Assembly: GCF_034387475.1 (NCBI RefSeq)
Contig: NZ_JAXCIL010000002.1
Location: 1,364,001-1,428,000, forward strand
DNA length: 64,000 nucleotides
DNA from: Pseudomonas sp. Teo4
GTDB lineage: Bacteria; Pseudomonadota; Gammaproteobacteria; Pseudomonadales; Pseudomonadaceae
Reading direction: 5' to 3'
Below are positions 8,199 through 18,140 of the stretch, piece after piece (within the stretch, counting starts at the first letter, position 1; every line of letters begins with the position of its first letter). The translations under genes were made by a program, and so were the position numbers. The notes under the pieces were generated by a model, which worked only from the letters and a program-made list of their open reading frames with translations, ran no database searches and was not told the origin of the DNA.

Positions 8199-8989
8199 TT
8201 AGTGACATCGGCACCGAAGTATTTTTCAGACAGCTTGGCCAGCGTGCCATCGGCCTTGAGCTTGTCCAACGCCTTGTTGATGGCTGCGAGCAGCTCAGGT
8301 TCACCCTTGCGCAAGGCAACACCGGACTCCAGGCGCGAGAACGCATCGCCGGCCAGTTGGGTGTCCTTGGCTTTCTGTGCGTATTCCAGCGCGGCCAGGC
8401 GGTCGATCAGGATGGCGTCGATACGGCCGTTGCGCAGGTCGGCAAACTTGCTTGGGTCATCTTCATAGGTGCGCACGTCGGCTTGCGGGACGTCCTTTTT
8501 CACCCATTGCTCGTAGTTGGTGCCCAGGCCCACGCCGACCTTTTTGCCCGCCAGGTCCGCAGCCTTCTGGATGTTCAGCTGCTCAGCCTTCTTTTTCAGG
8601 ATCAGTGCCTGGATGCCGGAGATGGTGTAAGGCTCGGAGAAGTCGTACTTCTTCTTGCGCTCCTCGGAAATGGTCACCTGGTTGATCACCACGTCCAGAC
8701 GCTTGGACTCGAGTGCCGCGAGGATGCCGTCCCATTTGGTCGGCTGGACCTTGGCTTTCACCCCAAGCTCCTTGGCCAGCAGCTCGGAAAGCTCCACTTC
8801 GAAGCCGGTCAGCTTGCCGTTTTCATCCTGGAAGCTGAAGGGTGGGTAAGTGCCTTCCAGGCCGACGTTGATCACGCCTTTTTCCTGGATGGTTTTCAGT
8901 TGCTCGCCGGCGAAGGCCTGGCTGAGCAGGCCGGCACCCAGCAGGACAGCCAGGGTGGCGTTGAGAAGCGGTTTGGCAAATTTCGACAT
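8195..8989 (-). CDS. Cystine-type periplasmic binding protein
   Basis: 264 residues: signal peptide of about 27 residues (ending LSQAFA), then a family-3 binding protein with GVINVGLEGTYPPFSFQDE, LTGFEVELSELLAKELG, KWDGILAALESKRLDVVINQ and a C-terminal LAKLSEKYFGADV. The cystine call rests on resemblance to FliY/TcyJ and on the divergent serine acetyltransferase gene. Other polar amino acids remain possible. It is the first gene of the three-gene uptake operon. Confidence 0.87.
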   Translation of the reverse strand: MSKFAKPLLNATLAVLLGAGLLSQAFAGEQLKTIQEKGVINVGLEGTYPPFSFQDENGKLTGFEVELSELLAKELGVKAKVQPTKWDGILAALESKRLDVVINQVTISEERKKKYDFSEPYTISGIQALILKKKAEQLNIQKAADLAGKKVGVGLGTNYEQWVKKDVPQADVRTYEDDPSKFADLRNGRIDAILIDRLAALEYAQKAKDTQLAGDAFSRLESGVALRKGEPELLAAINKALDKLKADGTLAKLSEKYFGADVTK

Positions 8990-9264
8990 GGCAGGCCCCG
9001 CGCTTGTTGTGGAAGTGGTGGGTGGCGACTATAGGGGTGTATTTGATAGTTCGGGAAATAATAAAAAATAAGGCTCTTATTCTAAAACCTATTTTTGTAA
9101 TGGCTTATACCCGAGTTAGCTCAGGATGGAATAAAGCGTTGTTTTTTCCAAGGGGGAGATTTGGCGTATCGTGGATCAAACGCCTGGCACTTGCCCTGTA
9201 GGAGCCGGCAAGCCGGATCCTACAGGGCAAGCGAGCATTTCAAGAACATCGGCAGGAGAACACC
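8990..9264. other. Divergent promoter region, cystine transporter / epsC
   Basis: A strikingly AT-rich stretch at about 9040-9150 (for example ataataaaaaataaggctc) stands out against the GC-rich surroundings. Similar AT-rich tracts precede the tauA and ssuE operons, as expected for CysB-controlled sulfur promoters, but no exact site can be fixed by eye. A 42-bp palindrome occupies 9190-9231. Confidence 0.45.
9190..9231. repeat. 42-bp near-perfect palindrome (REP-derived) upstream of epsC
   Basis: The left arm reads cttgccctgtaggagccgg and the right arm ccggatcctacagggcaag. The halves pair almost completely. The core is REP-like, but here two half-elements form one compact hairpin 33 nt before the start codon, inside the probable leader. 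Confidence 0.7.
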
Positions 9265-10197
9265 GTGAGCGAACAACCATCAACTGGGCACTGGCAACTG
9301 CAGGGCATCGTCAACGGCCTGCGCAGCGCCCGGGAGCAGTGGCGCACCCGCAATGGCCGCAGCAGCGGCGAGCAGGGCGGCCGCGAACTGCCCTCGCGCG
9401 AGGCCATGCGGCACATCCTCGAGCAGTTGTGCGGAGCGCTGTTCCCCATGCGCCTGGGGCCGGTGGACCTGCGTGAAGAAAGTGAAGACTTCTATGTCGG
9501 CCATACCCTCGATGCGGCCCTGACGGCATTGTTGGCCCAGGCCCGCCTGGAGCTGCGCTACGCCGCACGCCAGAACAAGGGCGACCTGAGTACGGTTGAT
9601 GCCCACGCCTTGCGCCTGATCCAGGACTTCGCCGCCGCATTGCCTAACCTGCGCGTGCTGCTCGACACCGACGTGCTGGCCGCGTACCACGGCGACCCTG
9701 CGGCGCGCAGCGTGGATGAGGTTTTGCTGTGCTACCCCGGCATTCTCGCGATCATCCACCACCGCCTGGCGCACCACCTGTACCAGGCTGGCCTGCCGTT
9801 GCTGGCGCGGATCAGTTCGGAACTGGCGCACTCGGCCACGGGTATCGACATCCACCCCGGTGCGCAGATTGGCCCGAGTTTCTTCATCGACCACGGCACC
9901 GGCGTGGTGATTGGCGAAACCGCGATCATCGGCGAGCGGGTGCGCATCTACCAGGCCGTGACCCTCGGCGCCAAGCGCTTCCCCAGCGATGAGTCGGGGA
10001 CGTTGCACAAAGGCCTGGCGCGCCACCCGATCGTCGAGGACGACGTGGTGATCTACGCCGGGGCGACCATCCTGGGGCGAATTACCATCGGCAAGGGTTC
10101 GACCATCGGCGGCAATGTGTGGCTGACCCGCAGCGTACCGGCCGAGAGCAACATTACCCAGGCCAATCTACAGTTGGATTGCCAGGACAAGAATTGA
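9265..10197 (+). CDS. epsC: Serine O-acetyltransferase (EpsC type)
   Basis: 310 residues, GTG start preceded by ggcaggag. The N-terminal about 170 residues are helical (SATase N domain). The C-terminal left-handed beta-helix holds hexapeptide repeats: HSATGIDIHPGAQIG, FFIDHGTGVVIGETAIIG, VRIYQAVTLGAK, GATILGRITIGKGSTIGGN. It makes O-acetyl-L-serine from serine and acetyl-CoA, the carbon acceptor for sulfide. It lacks the long CysE C-terminal tail. Divergent pairing with the cystine importer supports a role in cysteine supply. Confidence 0.9.
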   Translation: MSEQPSTGHWQLQGIVNGLRSAREQWRTRNGRSSGEQGGRELPSREAMRHILEQLCGALFPMRLGPVDLREESEDFYVGHTLDAALTALLAQARLELRYAARQNKGDLSTVDAHALRLIQDFAAALPNLRVLLDTDVLAAYHGDPAARSVDEVLLCYPGILAIIHHRLAHHLYQAGLPLLARISSELAHSATGIDIHPGAQIGPSFFIDHGTGVVIGETAIIGERVRIYQAVTLGAKRFPSDESGTLHKGLARHPIVEDDVVIYAGATILGRITIGKGSTIGGNVWLTRSVPAESNITQANLQLDCQDKN

Positions 10198-10219
10198 CCT
10201 AAGCTTTTTGTTGCTTGCT

Positions 10220-10317
10220 CCGGCCCTATCGCCGGCAAGCCGGCTCCCACAGGTACCCCGCTGCCCTCAAATTCAGTGGGGTACCTGTGGGAGCGGGTTT
10301 ACCCGCGAAGAGGCCGA
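10220..10317. repeat. REP pair (inverted)
   Basis: Units at 10220-10253 and 10283-10317 face each other. The spacer itself carries a second inverted pair, ggtacccc / ggggtacc. Confidence 0.85.
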
Positions 10318-10373
10318 CCCTGCATATGCCAATCAGCCCCTCGGTTCGCATTGAATCCCGATCCATGTTTAAC

Positions 10374-10389
10374 TTGAACGCTTGTTCAA
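10374..10389. promoter_or_regulatory. Candidate BetI-type operator upstream of the BCCT transporter
   Basis: TTGAAC, a 4-nt spacer gctt, then GTTCAA: a perfect dyad of the type bound by the TetR-family choline repressor BetI. It lies about 100 nt upstream of the transporter ATG. No betI gene is in the window. Confidence 0.5.
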
Positions 10390-10433
10390 TGAAAAACGCT
10401 GGTCCGCTGCCGGTGTTCAACAGGAGGATTCCT

Positions 10434-10490
10434 TTGCTGAACCCGTTCAATCCGAACCTCACGTCCTTCGACGAGGTGCACGCCCAATGA
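10434..10490 (+). CDS. Putative 18-codon leader peptide of the BCCT transporter
   Basis: A consensus Shine-Dalgarno AGGAGG (10422-10427) stands 6 nt before a TTG that opens a reading frame of 18 codons (LLNPFNPNLTSFDEVHAQ). It ends in the TGA of an ATGA overlap with the transporter start at 10487. The strong ribosome site does not serve the transporter frame. This suggests translational coupling or a regulatory leader. An in-frame ATG at 10389 would lengthen it to 33 codons. Confidence 0.35.
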   Translation: MLNPFNPNLTSFDEVHAQ

Positions 10491-12490
10491 GTGCACCGAC
10501 CGCTTCCCTTGCCAATGGCAAGATCCGCATGAACCCCCCGGTGTTCTACTTCGCGGCAAGTTTCATCCTGCTGTTTGGCCTGGTGGTCATCGCTTTCCCG
10601 CAAGCTTCGGGTGAGTGGCTGCTGGCAGCCCAGAACTGGGCGGCCAACACGGTCGGCTGGTACTACATGCTGGCGATGACCCTGTACCTGGTCTTCGTGG
10701 TGGTCACCGCCTTGTCCGGCTACGGCAAGATCAAGCTCGGTGCCGACCACGACGAACCCGAATTCAGTTACCTGTCCTGGGCCGGCATGCTGTTCGCCGC
10801 CGGTATCAGCATCACCTTGTTCTTCTTCTGCGTCTCCGAGCCGCTGACCCACATGCTGCAACCGCCTCAGGGCGAGGCGGGCACCGCGGAAGCCGGGCGC
10901 CAGGCGATGCAGATCCTGTTCCTGCACTGGGGCCTGCATGGCTGGGGGGTATTCGCCTTCGTCGGCATGGCCCTGGCCTACTTCGCCTACCGTCACAACC
11001 TGCCGCTGGCCCTGCGTTCGGCGCTGTACCCGCTGATTGGCAAGCGCATAAACGGCCCCATTGGCTATGCCGTGGACGGCTTCGGTATCATCGCCACGGT
11101 ATTCGGCCTGGGCGCCGACATGGGCTTTGGGGTGCTGCACCTGAATGCCGGGCTCGACTACCTGTTCGGTATCAGCCACAGCCAATGGGTGCAGGTCATC
11201 CTCATCACCTTGATGATGGGCGCGGCGGTTGCCGTTGCAGTGGCCGGCGTCGAAAAAGGCGTGCGGGTGATGAGCGACATCAACCTGTTCCTGGCCTGCG
11301 CGTTGCTGCTGTTCGTGCTGTTCGCCGGGCCTACCCAGCACTTGTTCAACACCCTGATCCAGAACCTAGGTGACTACCTCGGCGCCTTGCCGCGCAAGAG
11401 TTTCGATGTGTACGCCTATGGCGAGAACCGCGACTGGCTCGGCGGCTGGACGGTGTTCTACTGGGCCTGGTGGATTGCCTGGGCGCCGTTCGTGGGCTTG
11501 TTCATCGCACGGATTTCCCGCGGCCGGACCATTCGCGAGTTCGTCTTCGGCGTGTTGCTGATTCCGCTGGGTTTCACCCTGGCGTGGATGTCGATCTTCG
11601 GCAATAGCGCCCTGGACCAGGTGATCAACCACGGCATGACCGCCCTCGGCCAGTCGGCGCTGGATAACCCGTCGATGAGCCTGTACCTGCTGCTGGAAAC
11701 CTACCCCTGGAGCAAGACGGTCATCGCGGTGACTGTGTTCATCAGCTTCGTGTTTTTCGTCACCTCGGCCGACTCGGGCACGGTGGTGCTGTCGACGTTG
11801 TCTGCCAAAGGCGGCGGTGCCGACGAGGACGGGCCAAACTGGCTGCGTATCTTCTGGGGCGCGATGACGGCGCTGATCACCAGCGGGCTGCTGTTCGCCG
11901 GCAGTATCGATTCGCTCAAGTCGGCGGTGGTACTGACTTCGCTGCCGTTCTCGTTGATCTTGCTGTGCATGATGTGGGGGTTGCACAAGGCGTTTTACCT
12001 GGAGTCCCAGCGGCAGATTGCGCAGATGCATTCGCTGGCGCCGTTTGCACAGTCACGGCGTGGGCGCGGTGGCTGGCGTCAGCGTTTGAGCCAGGCAGTG
12101 CACTTCCCGTCACGCGACGAGGTGTACCGCTTCATGGATGACGTGGTGCGTCCGGCGATTGCCGAGGTGCGCGAAGTGTTCGAGCAGAAGGGCCTGGTGC
12201 TGATTACCCAGGATGACCCGAGCCACGACAATGTCAGCCTGAAGATTGGCCATGGCGATGAGCAGCCGTTCATTTACCAGGTGCAGATGCGCGGGTACTT
12301 CACGCCGTCGTTCGCGCTGGGTGGGTTGGGGACTCAGGAGTTGAAGAACCGCCGCTACTACCGGGCGGAGGTGCACCTGAGCGAGGGCAGCCAGAACTAC
12401 GACCTGGTGGGCTACAGCAAGGAGCAGATCATCAACGACATCCTCGACCAGTACGAGCGGCACATGCAGTACCTGCATCTGGTCAGGTAG
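10487..12490 (+). CDS. betT: BCCT family betaine/choline transporter
   Basis: 667 residues from MSAPTASLANGKIRMN. An in-frame extension to a TTG at 10382 exists but falls in the operator region. Twelve membrane segments run from about residue 17 to about 520. BCCT signatures are YLSWAGMLFAAGISITLFFF, HWGLHGWGVFAF, and the substrate/Na motif FYWAWWIAWAPFVGLFIARI. A cytoplasmic C-terminal tail of about 150 residues, as in osmosensing BetT, ends near QYERHMQYLHLVR. Likely substrate is choline; betaine or carnitine are possible. The BetI-like dyad upstream supports choline control. Confidence 0.85.
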   Translation: MSAPTASLANGKIRMNPPVFYFAASFILLFGLVVIAFPQASGEWLLAAQNWAANTVGWYYMLAMTLYLVFVVVTALSGYGKIKLGADHDEPEFSYLSWAGMLFAAGISITLFFFCVSEPLTHMLQPPQGEAGTAEAGRQAMQILFLHWGLHGWGVFAFVGMALAYFAYRHNLPLALRSALYPLIGKRINGPIGYAVDGFGIIATVFGLGADMGFGVLHLNAGLDYLFGISHSQWVQVILITLMMGAAVAVAVAGVEKGVRVMSDINLFLACALLLFVLFAGPTQHLFNTLIQNLGDYLGALPRKSFDVYAYGENRDWLGGWTVFYWAWWIAWAPFVGLFIARISRGRTIREFVFGVLLIPLGFTLAWMSIFGNSALDQVINHGMTALGQSALDNPSMSLYLLLETYPWSKTVIAVTVFISFVFFVTSADSGTVVLSTLSAKGGGADEDGPNWLRIFWGAMTALITSGLLFAGSIDSLKSAVVLTSLPFSLILLCMMWGLHKAFYLESQRQIAQMHSLAPFAQSRRGRGGWRQRLSQAVHFPSRDEVYRFMDDVVRPAIAEVREVFEQKGLVLITQDDPSHDNVSLKIGHGDEQPFIYQVQMRGYFTPSFALGGLGTQELKNRRYYRAEVHLSEGSQNYDLVGYSKEQIINDILDQYERHMQYLHLVR

Positions 12491-12497
12491 GTGCTTT

Positions 12498-12607
12498 GGG
12501 GCCGCTTCGCGGCCCATCGCAGGCTGCGCCAGCTCCCACGGGATCATCACGAGCCAACTACCCTGGGGACTGTGTAATCGTGGGAGCTGGCGAAGCCTGC
12601 GAAGGGC
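12498..12607. repeat. Hairpin plus REP pair after the BCCT transporter
   Basis: gggccgcttcgcggccc (12499-12515) is a strong hairpin without a T-run. It is followed by divergent REP-like units at about 12515-12541 and 12579-12607 whose shared core is gccagctcccac or its complement. Position between convergent genes suggests a transcript-end role. Confidence 0.7.
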
Positions 12608-12632
12608 TGCATTGCAGCCCCATTGTGTCCGC

Positions 12633-13514
<882 letters not shown>

Positions 13515-14345
13515 TCAGTGGCTTTGCCCGTGCCAGGGCACCAGTTTGCGTTGCAGGGCGCGCAGGCCCATCTCCAGGGCGAAGGCGATCAGCGCGATCA
13601 GCAAAATGCCCAGCACCACTACGTCGGTGACCAGAAACTGCGCCGCGGACTGCACCATGAAGCCCAGGCCGCTGGTGGCAGCGATCAGTTCGGCAGCCAC
13701 CAAGGTGGACCAACCGACGCCCAGGCCGATGCGGATGCCGGTAAGGATGTCGGGCAGGGCGCTTGGCAGGATCACATGGCGAATCAGTTGTGCCTTGGTG
13801 GCGCCCAAAGATTGCGCGGCACGCAGCTTGGTCGGGTCGACCGTGCGCACACCGGTGGCGGTGGCGATGGCAATCGGGGCGAAGATCGCCAGGTAGATCA
13901 GCAGCACCTTGGACAGCTCGCCAATGCCGCACCAGATGACGATCAGTGGCAGATAGGCCAGCGGTGGAATCGGGCGGTAGAACTCGATCAACGGGTCGAG
14001 GATGCCGCGCGCCACGCGGTTGTAGCCAATGGCGATGCCGACCGGGATAGCAGTCAGCGTTGCGGCAATCAGCGCCAGGCCAATGCGGCCCAGGCTTGCG
14101 CCCAGGTGCTGCCACAGGCTGGCGTCCATGTAGCCTTGGGTAAGCAGGGTCCAGGCCTTGGCCAGAATGTCGGCAGGCGAGGGCAGGAACAGGGGTTCGA
14201 TCCAGCCGGCGGCCGTGACCAGCCACCACACCAGCAGCAGCGATCCCAGGGTCAGGGCGCTGATCCAGCGGGTCGCCAGTGGCTTGCGGGCTTTGGCAGT
14301 GGGTGCGCTGCGCTTGGCGGCAACCGGCAACTCAAGGCTGCTCAT
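13515..14345 (-). CDS. tauC: Taurine ABC transporter permease
   Basis: 276 residues, six predicted membrane segments of the SsuC/TauC family. The N-terminal cytoplasmic stretch is followed by [20 protein letters not shown]. The EAA loop is [21 protein letters not shown]. Its start overlaps the tauB stop by 4 nt, and tauD starts 48 nt downstream. The operon context sets taurine apart from other sulfonates. Confidence 0.92.
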   Translation of the reverse strand: MSSLELPVAAKRSAPTAKARKPLATRWISALTLGSLLLVWWLVTAAGWIEPLFLPSPADILAKAWTLLTQGYMDASLWQHLGASLGRIGLALIAATLTAIPVGIAIGYNRVARGILDPLIEFYRPIPPLAYLPLIVIWCGIGELSKVLLIYLAIFAPIAIATATGVRTVDPTKLRAAQSLGATKAQLIRHVILPSALPDILTGIRIGLGVGWSTLVAAELIAATSGLGFMVQSAAQFLVTDVVVLGILLIALIAFALEMGLRALQRKLVPWHGQSH

Positions 14346-15136
14346 ACGGATGCCTCCCGGCGGGTGGTTTCACGTTGGGAGAACACCCGCGCCAGCACAT
14401 GCTCGCGGGTTTCGATGAAGCGCGGGTCGGACTTGATCGCCCGGGCCGATTCGCCTGCGGCGTAGCGCTGGCCAAAGTCCAGCTGCAGACGTTCGACCAC
14501 ACGCCCGGGGTTCGGGGCCAGCAATACCAACTCGCTGGCCAGGAACACCGCCTCTTCAATGTCGTGGGTAATCAGGAACACCGGCTTGGCGGTGCGCTGC
14601 CACACCTGCAGCAGCAACTCCTGCATCTGTTCGCGGGTGAAGGCGTCCAGGGCGCCGAACGGCTCGTCCATCAGCAACACCCGGGGGTTGGCGGCCAGCG
14701 CCCGGGCCAGGCCCACGCGCTGTTTCTGCCCGCCGGACAACTGCCAGACGCGTCGCTCACCAAAGCCTTCGAGGTCGACCAAGGCCAGCATCTCGCGGGC
14801 TTTGGCTTCGCGCTCTGCACGCGGCACGCCGGCCAACTCCAGGCCGAAGGCGACGTTGCCCAGTACGTTCTGCCAAGGCAGCAACGCGTCATCCTGGAAC
14901 ACCACGCCACGCTCGGCGCCGGGGCCTTGCACCGGCACGCCATCGAGGGTGATGCGCCCGCCACTGGGGGCGACGAAGCCTGCGATCAGGTTCAGCAAAG
15001 AGGTCTTGCCGCTGCCGGATGGCCCGAGGGCCACCAGCAGCTGGCGTGGCCCCAGGCTCAGGTTGATATCGTCCAGCACCGGGGTGGTGGCGCCGGGGTA
15101 CTGTGCGCTGATGCGCTCCAGTTCAAGCAAGGCCAT
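14342..15136 (-). CDS. tauB: Taurine ABC transporter ATP-binding protein
   Basis: 264 residues. Walker [13 protein letters not shown]-loop [15 protein letters not shown], signature [16 protein letters not shown], Walker [13 protein letters not shown] and H-loop [13 protein letters not shown] are all intact. The C-terminal tail beyond about residue 215 ([17 protein letters not shown]) is typical of TauB/SsuB. It is translationally coupled to tauC. Confidence 0.93.
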   Translation of the reverse strand: MALLELERISAQYPGATTPVLDDINLSLGPRQLLVALGPSGSGKTSLLNLIAGFVAPSGGRITLDGVPVQGPGAERGVVFQDDALLPWQNVLGNVAFGLELAGVPRAEREAKAREMLALVDLEGFGERRVWQLSGGQKQRVGLARALAANPRVLLMDEPFGALDAFTREQMQELLLQVWQRTAKPVFLITHDIEEAVFLASELVLLAPNPGRVVERLQLDFGQRYAAGESARAIKSDPRFIETREHVLARVFSQRETTRREASV

Positions 15137-15160
15137 GACAGGCTCCGGTCGGTTGCAGTC

Positions 15161-16132
15161 TTAGTTGGGGATGTACTGGGCGCTGACGTACGGCGAGTAG
15201 TCAGGCAGCACCGCGTCGACCTTGCCTTGCTGCTTGAGGAAGGTGGCCGTGTCGGTGAGCGCCTGGGTGGTCGGCGCGCCCAGCGCACTGGCCTGGTCGG
15301 CGGCCAGCGGGTAGACGTTGCCCTGCAGCAGCACCGGGATGTCAGATGGCTTGGCGCCGGACAGTTTGGCCAGCTTGGCGACGTTGTCGGGGTTGGCCAG
15401 CCAGGCTTTCGGGTCTTTGCGGTAGTCGGCGTAGGCATCCAGGGTGACCTTGGCAAAGGCCTTGACCACGTCCGGGTGCTTGGCGGCGAAGTCCTTGCGC
15501 ACGATCCAGGCGTCGAAGGTCGGTGCGCCTTTCTCGGCCAGCTCGCCCGAGGTGATCAACACCTTGCCGTTTTCCTTGGCCACGCCCAGAGCCGGGTCCC
15601 AAACGTAGGTGGCGTCGATGTCGCCACGCTTCCAGGCGGCGATGATCGCCGGTGGCGCGAGGTTGAGGATCTGCACCTTGGACGGGTCGATGTTCCAGCT
15701 CTTGAGTGCGGCCAGCAGGCTGTAATGGCCGGTAGAGACGAAAGGCACCGCGACTTTCTTGCCGATCAGGTCTTGTGGGCTCTTGATGCTGTCGCGGGCG
15801 ACCAGTGCCTCGCCGGCACCGATCTGGGTGGCGATCAGGAAGGTCTCGACCGGCAGCTTGCGGGTGGCGGCGGCAGCCAGCGGGCTGGAACCCAGGTAGC
15901 CGATCTGCACATCACCGCTGGCCACGGCGGTGATCACGTCGGCGCCGTTATCGAATTTACGCCAGTCGATGCTGGCCTTGCTGGCTTTTTCATAGTCGCC
16001 ATCGACCTGGGCCACCTTGGCCGGGTCGACGGTGGTCTGGTAGGCAACGGTCAGGTCGGCAGCCTGGGCCAACCAGCTGGCGCTGGCGAGGGTCAGGGCG
16101 GCGAACAAGCGCAGCGGAGCGTGCGGGATCAT
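15161..16132 (-). CDS. tauA: Taurine-binding periplasmic protein
   Basis: 323 residues. The signal peptide is about 24 residues (ending LAQA), then the sulfonate-binding fold: DLTVAYQTTVDPAKVAQ, WRKFDNGADVITAVASGDVQ, IGYLGSSPLAAAATRKLPVE, AWKRGDIDATYVWDPALG. It is first in the tau operon; the upstream 500 bp shared with the divergent porin gene carry its promoter. Confidence 0.93.
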   Translation of the reverse strand: MIPHAPLRLFAALTLASASWLAQAADLTVAYQTTVDPAKVAQVDGDYEKASKASIDWRKFDNGADVITAVASGDVQIGYLGSSPLAAAATRKLPVETFLIATQIGAGEALVARDSIKSPQDLIGKKVAVPFVSTGHYSLLAALKSWNIDPSKVQILNLAPPAIIAAWKRGDIDATYVWDPALGVAKENGKVLITSGELAEKGAPTFDAWIVRKDFAAKHPDVVKAFAKVTLDAYADYRKDPKAWLANPDNVAKLAKLSGAKPSDIPVLLQGNVYPLAADQASALGAPTTQALTDTATFLKQQGKVDAVLPDYSPYVSAQYIPN

Positions 16133-16633
16133 GGTTGAACTCCTCGTCAGGCAATCGTTGGGATGGATGGCGAGAAGACTAGATGATCTAAGAAATCAGA
16201 AATAAATAACTTTTTGGAATTAGCTTAGGAGCCAAACGTTTTAACCCTTGTCAAGGGATGTAGGGGCAACTGGCGGAATAGGGAGTGGCTGCTAGGCTTT
16301 ATTCCCTTTGTAGGGGTAGTCGGCAGCTAGCATCTCGGCAAACGTTTGCACATAACCTAAAGGTATGATTTTCGTTGTCGATACAACATTTGGCAGTAAA
16401 GGTTCCTACCTTATTCCGCAAAAGTCTTACAAATTCATAAAACGGTCATTTTGGATTTATAGGATTGTCATTATCCTGTAGCCCAGACGGCGCCTTAGAC
16501 CAAAGTCGAGAAATGTTTAGTAACCATTGACTAGACGGTCACTCTTTGGGACTAAATCGCCAATCCATGGTGAGCGGGGCATCAGACCCGGCCACCAGAG
16601 ATCTACAAAAATTAGAACGTAGAGGAGCAAAAC
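16133..16633. other. 501-bp divergent control region between tauA and the OprD porin
   Basis: No gene is evident. AT-rich sequence next to tauA (16190-16260, including aaataaataactttttgg) resembles the tracts before the other sulfur operons. Two near-copies of gtagggg followed by a ggc-ended stretch occur near 16260 and 16312, and ttattcc recurs near 16300 and 16410. The length suggests long or multiple promoters. No exact site can be assigned. Confidence 0.4.
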
Positions 16634-17977
16634 ATGTACAAGTCCAGCCTGGCCCTGGCCGTGGCACTGGGGGTTCTCGCCCAACAAGCAGGCGCTGCCG
16701 GTTTCATCGAGGACAGCAAGCTGTCCCTGAGCTCGCGCACCATGTATTTCAATGATGACAACCGTGAAACCGGTGGTACTGACCAGGAAGAGTCCGGTCA
16801 GGGCTTCAAGCTGGACTACCTGTCCGGCTTCACCCAAGGCACTGTAGGTTTCGGGGTTGATGTTCAGGCGCTGTGGGGCATTCACCTGGATGGTGGTCGT
16901 GGTAGCCGCCCGAACGCCGACAACTCCTTCTTCCCAAGTGACTCCGATGGCTCCGCAGTCCACAACTGGGCTCGCATCGGCGGCAACGCCAAGGCTCGCT
17001 TCTCGAAGACGGAAGCCCACTTCGGTAGCGCACTGGCGCCGAACCTGCCGATCCTGGTATCCAACGACGGCCGTCTGCTGCCTCAAACTTTTGAAGGTGG
17101 CACCATTCAGTCGAAGGAAATCGACAATCTGACCCTCAACGCCGGTCAATTGACCCATGCGATGGGCCGAGCTTCGAGCAACCGTACAGGTCTAGCTGTT
17201 TCCGGCACCGGTGCTTTCCGTGATAGCAACAAATTCCAGTACGCGGGCGGCGACTGGAAGGTCACTAAAGACTTGACCCTGCAGTACTACTACTCAAACC
17301 TGGAAGACTACTACAAGCAGCACTTCCTGGGCCTGACCCACGTCTACCAGATTGACCAGAATCAGTCCTTCAAAACCGACCTGCGCTACTTCGACAGCAG
17401 CAAGGATGGCAAGAACGGTGAGACTGGCTATGCATTCGGCAACAACAGCGGTTATGCCAAGAACGCTGGCGAAGTCGACAACAAGACCTGGTCGGCAATG
17501 TTCACCTACACCCTGGGTGGCCACTCGCTGATGCTCGGTCACCAGCAGGTTGGTGACGACGGTGGTTTTGTCTGGTTGAACCAGGGTAACGTTCGTAAGG
17601 ACGGCCTCACGTCCGGCCTGGAAGGCGCTGGTGGCGCTAGCTTCTACCTGTTCACCGACAGCATGATCAACCAGTTCGCCCGTGCTGGTGAGAACACTAC
17701 TTTCGGCCAGTACTCCTATGACTTCGCCAGCCTGGGTGTGCCAGGCCTGAAAGCTTCGGTGGCCTACCTGCGTGGTGACGACATTCGCTTGAAGTCTGGT
17801 AACGGCACCTACAACGAGTGGGAGCGCGATGCGCGCATCGACTACGTTATCCAGGAAGGCACTCTGAAAGGCCTGGGCTTCAGCCTGCGTCAAGGCGTGT
17901 TCCGTGGCAGCGAAGAAAGCAGCGCTGACAAGGACCAAGCTCGCTTCATCGTCAACTACACTTACAGCTTCCTGTAA
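16634..17977 (+). CDS. OprD family outer-membrane porin
   Basis: 447 residues. A cleavable signal peptide (MYKSSLALAVALGVLAQQAGA) is followed by GFIEDSKLSLSSRTMYF, the usual first strand of OprD porins, and by GFKLDYLSGFTQGTVGFGVD. It ends in aromatic residue Phe (VNYTYSF then Leu at the stop). It forms an 18-strand barrel for small-solute uptake. Position between tau genes and lsfA/ssu suggests it admits sulfonates (inference). aggagc is the ribosome site. Confidence 0.9.
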   Translation: MYKSSLALAVALGVLAQQAGAAGFIEDSKLSLSSRTMYFNDDNRETGGTDQEESGQGFKLDYLSGFTQGTVGFGVDVQALWGIHLDGGRGSRPNADNSFFPSDSDGSAVHNWARIGGNAKARFSKTEAHFGSALAPNLPILVSNDGRLLPQTFEGGTIQSKEIDNLTLNAGQLTHAMGRASSNRTGLAVSGTGAFRDSNKFQYAGGDWKVTKDLTLQYYYSNLEDYYKQHFLGLTHVYQIDQNQSFKTDLRYFDSSKDGKNGETGYAFGNNSGYAKNAGEVDNKTWSAMFTYTLGGHSLMLGHQQVGDDGGFVWLNQGNVRKDGLTSGLEGAGGASFYLFTDSMINQFARAGENTTFGQYSYDFASLGVPGLKASVAYLRGDDIRLKSGNGTYNEWERDARIDYVIQEGTLKGLGFSLRQGVFRGSEESSADKDQARFIVNYTYSFL

Positions 17978-17994
17978 GTCGTAGCTGCAAAAAG

Positions 17995-18021
17995 AGCCTC
18001 GCCTAGTGCGAGGCTTTTTTG
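17995..18021 (+). terminator. Intrinsic terminator of the OprD porin gene
   Basis: agcctcgc (17995-18002) pairs with gcgaggct (18008-18015), followed by a T-run. Confidence 0.9.
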
Positions 18022-18140
18022 TGCCCTCAATTTCGTATGCCATCCAGTTATAAATAAATCAATATTTATTCTTTTTGTTTTGCATCGGATGCAGGCACAT
18101 TGAACCCCACAAGGCAGACACAGCACAGGAGCCGCACCCC

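Noticed and set aside
10220..10317. A CRISPR-like array from the repeated palindromes in many intergenic regions
   Set aside because: The units are dispersed, occur singly or in inverted pairs, and match P. putida REP elements. There are no regular spacers and no cas genes.
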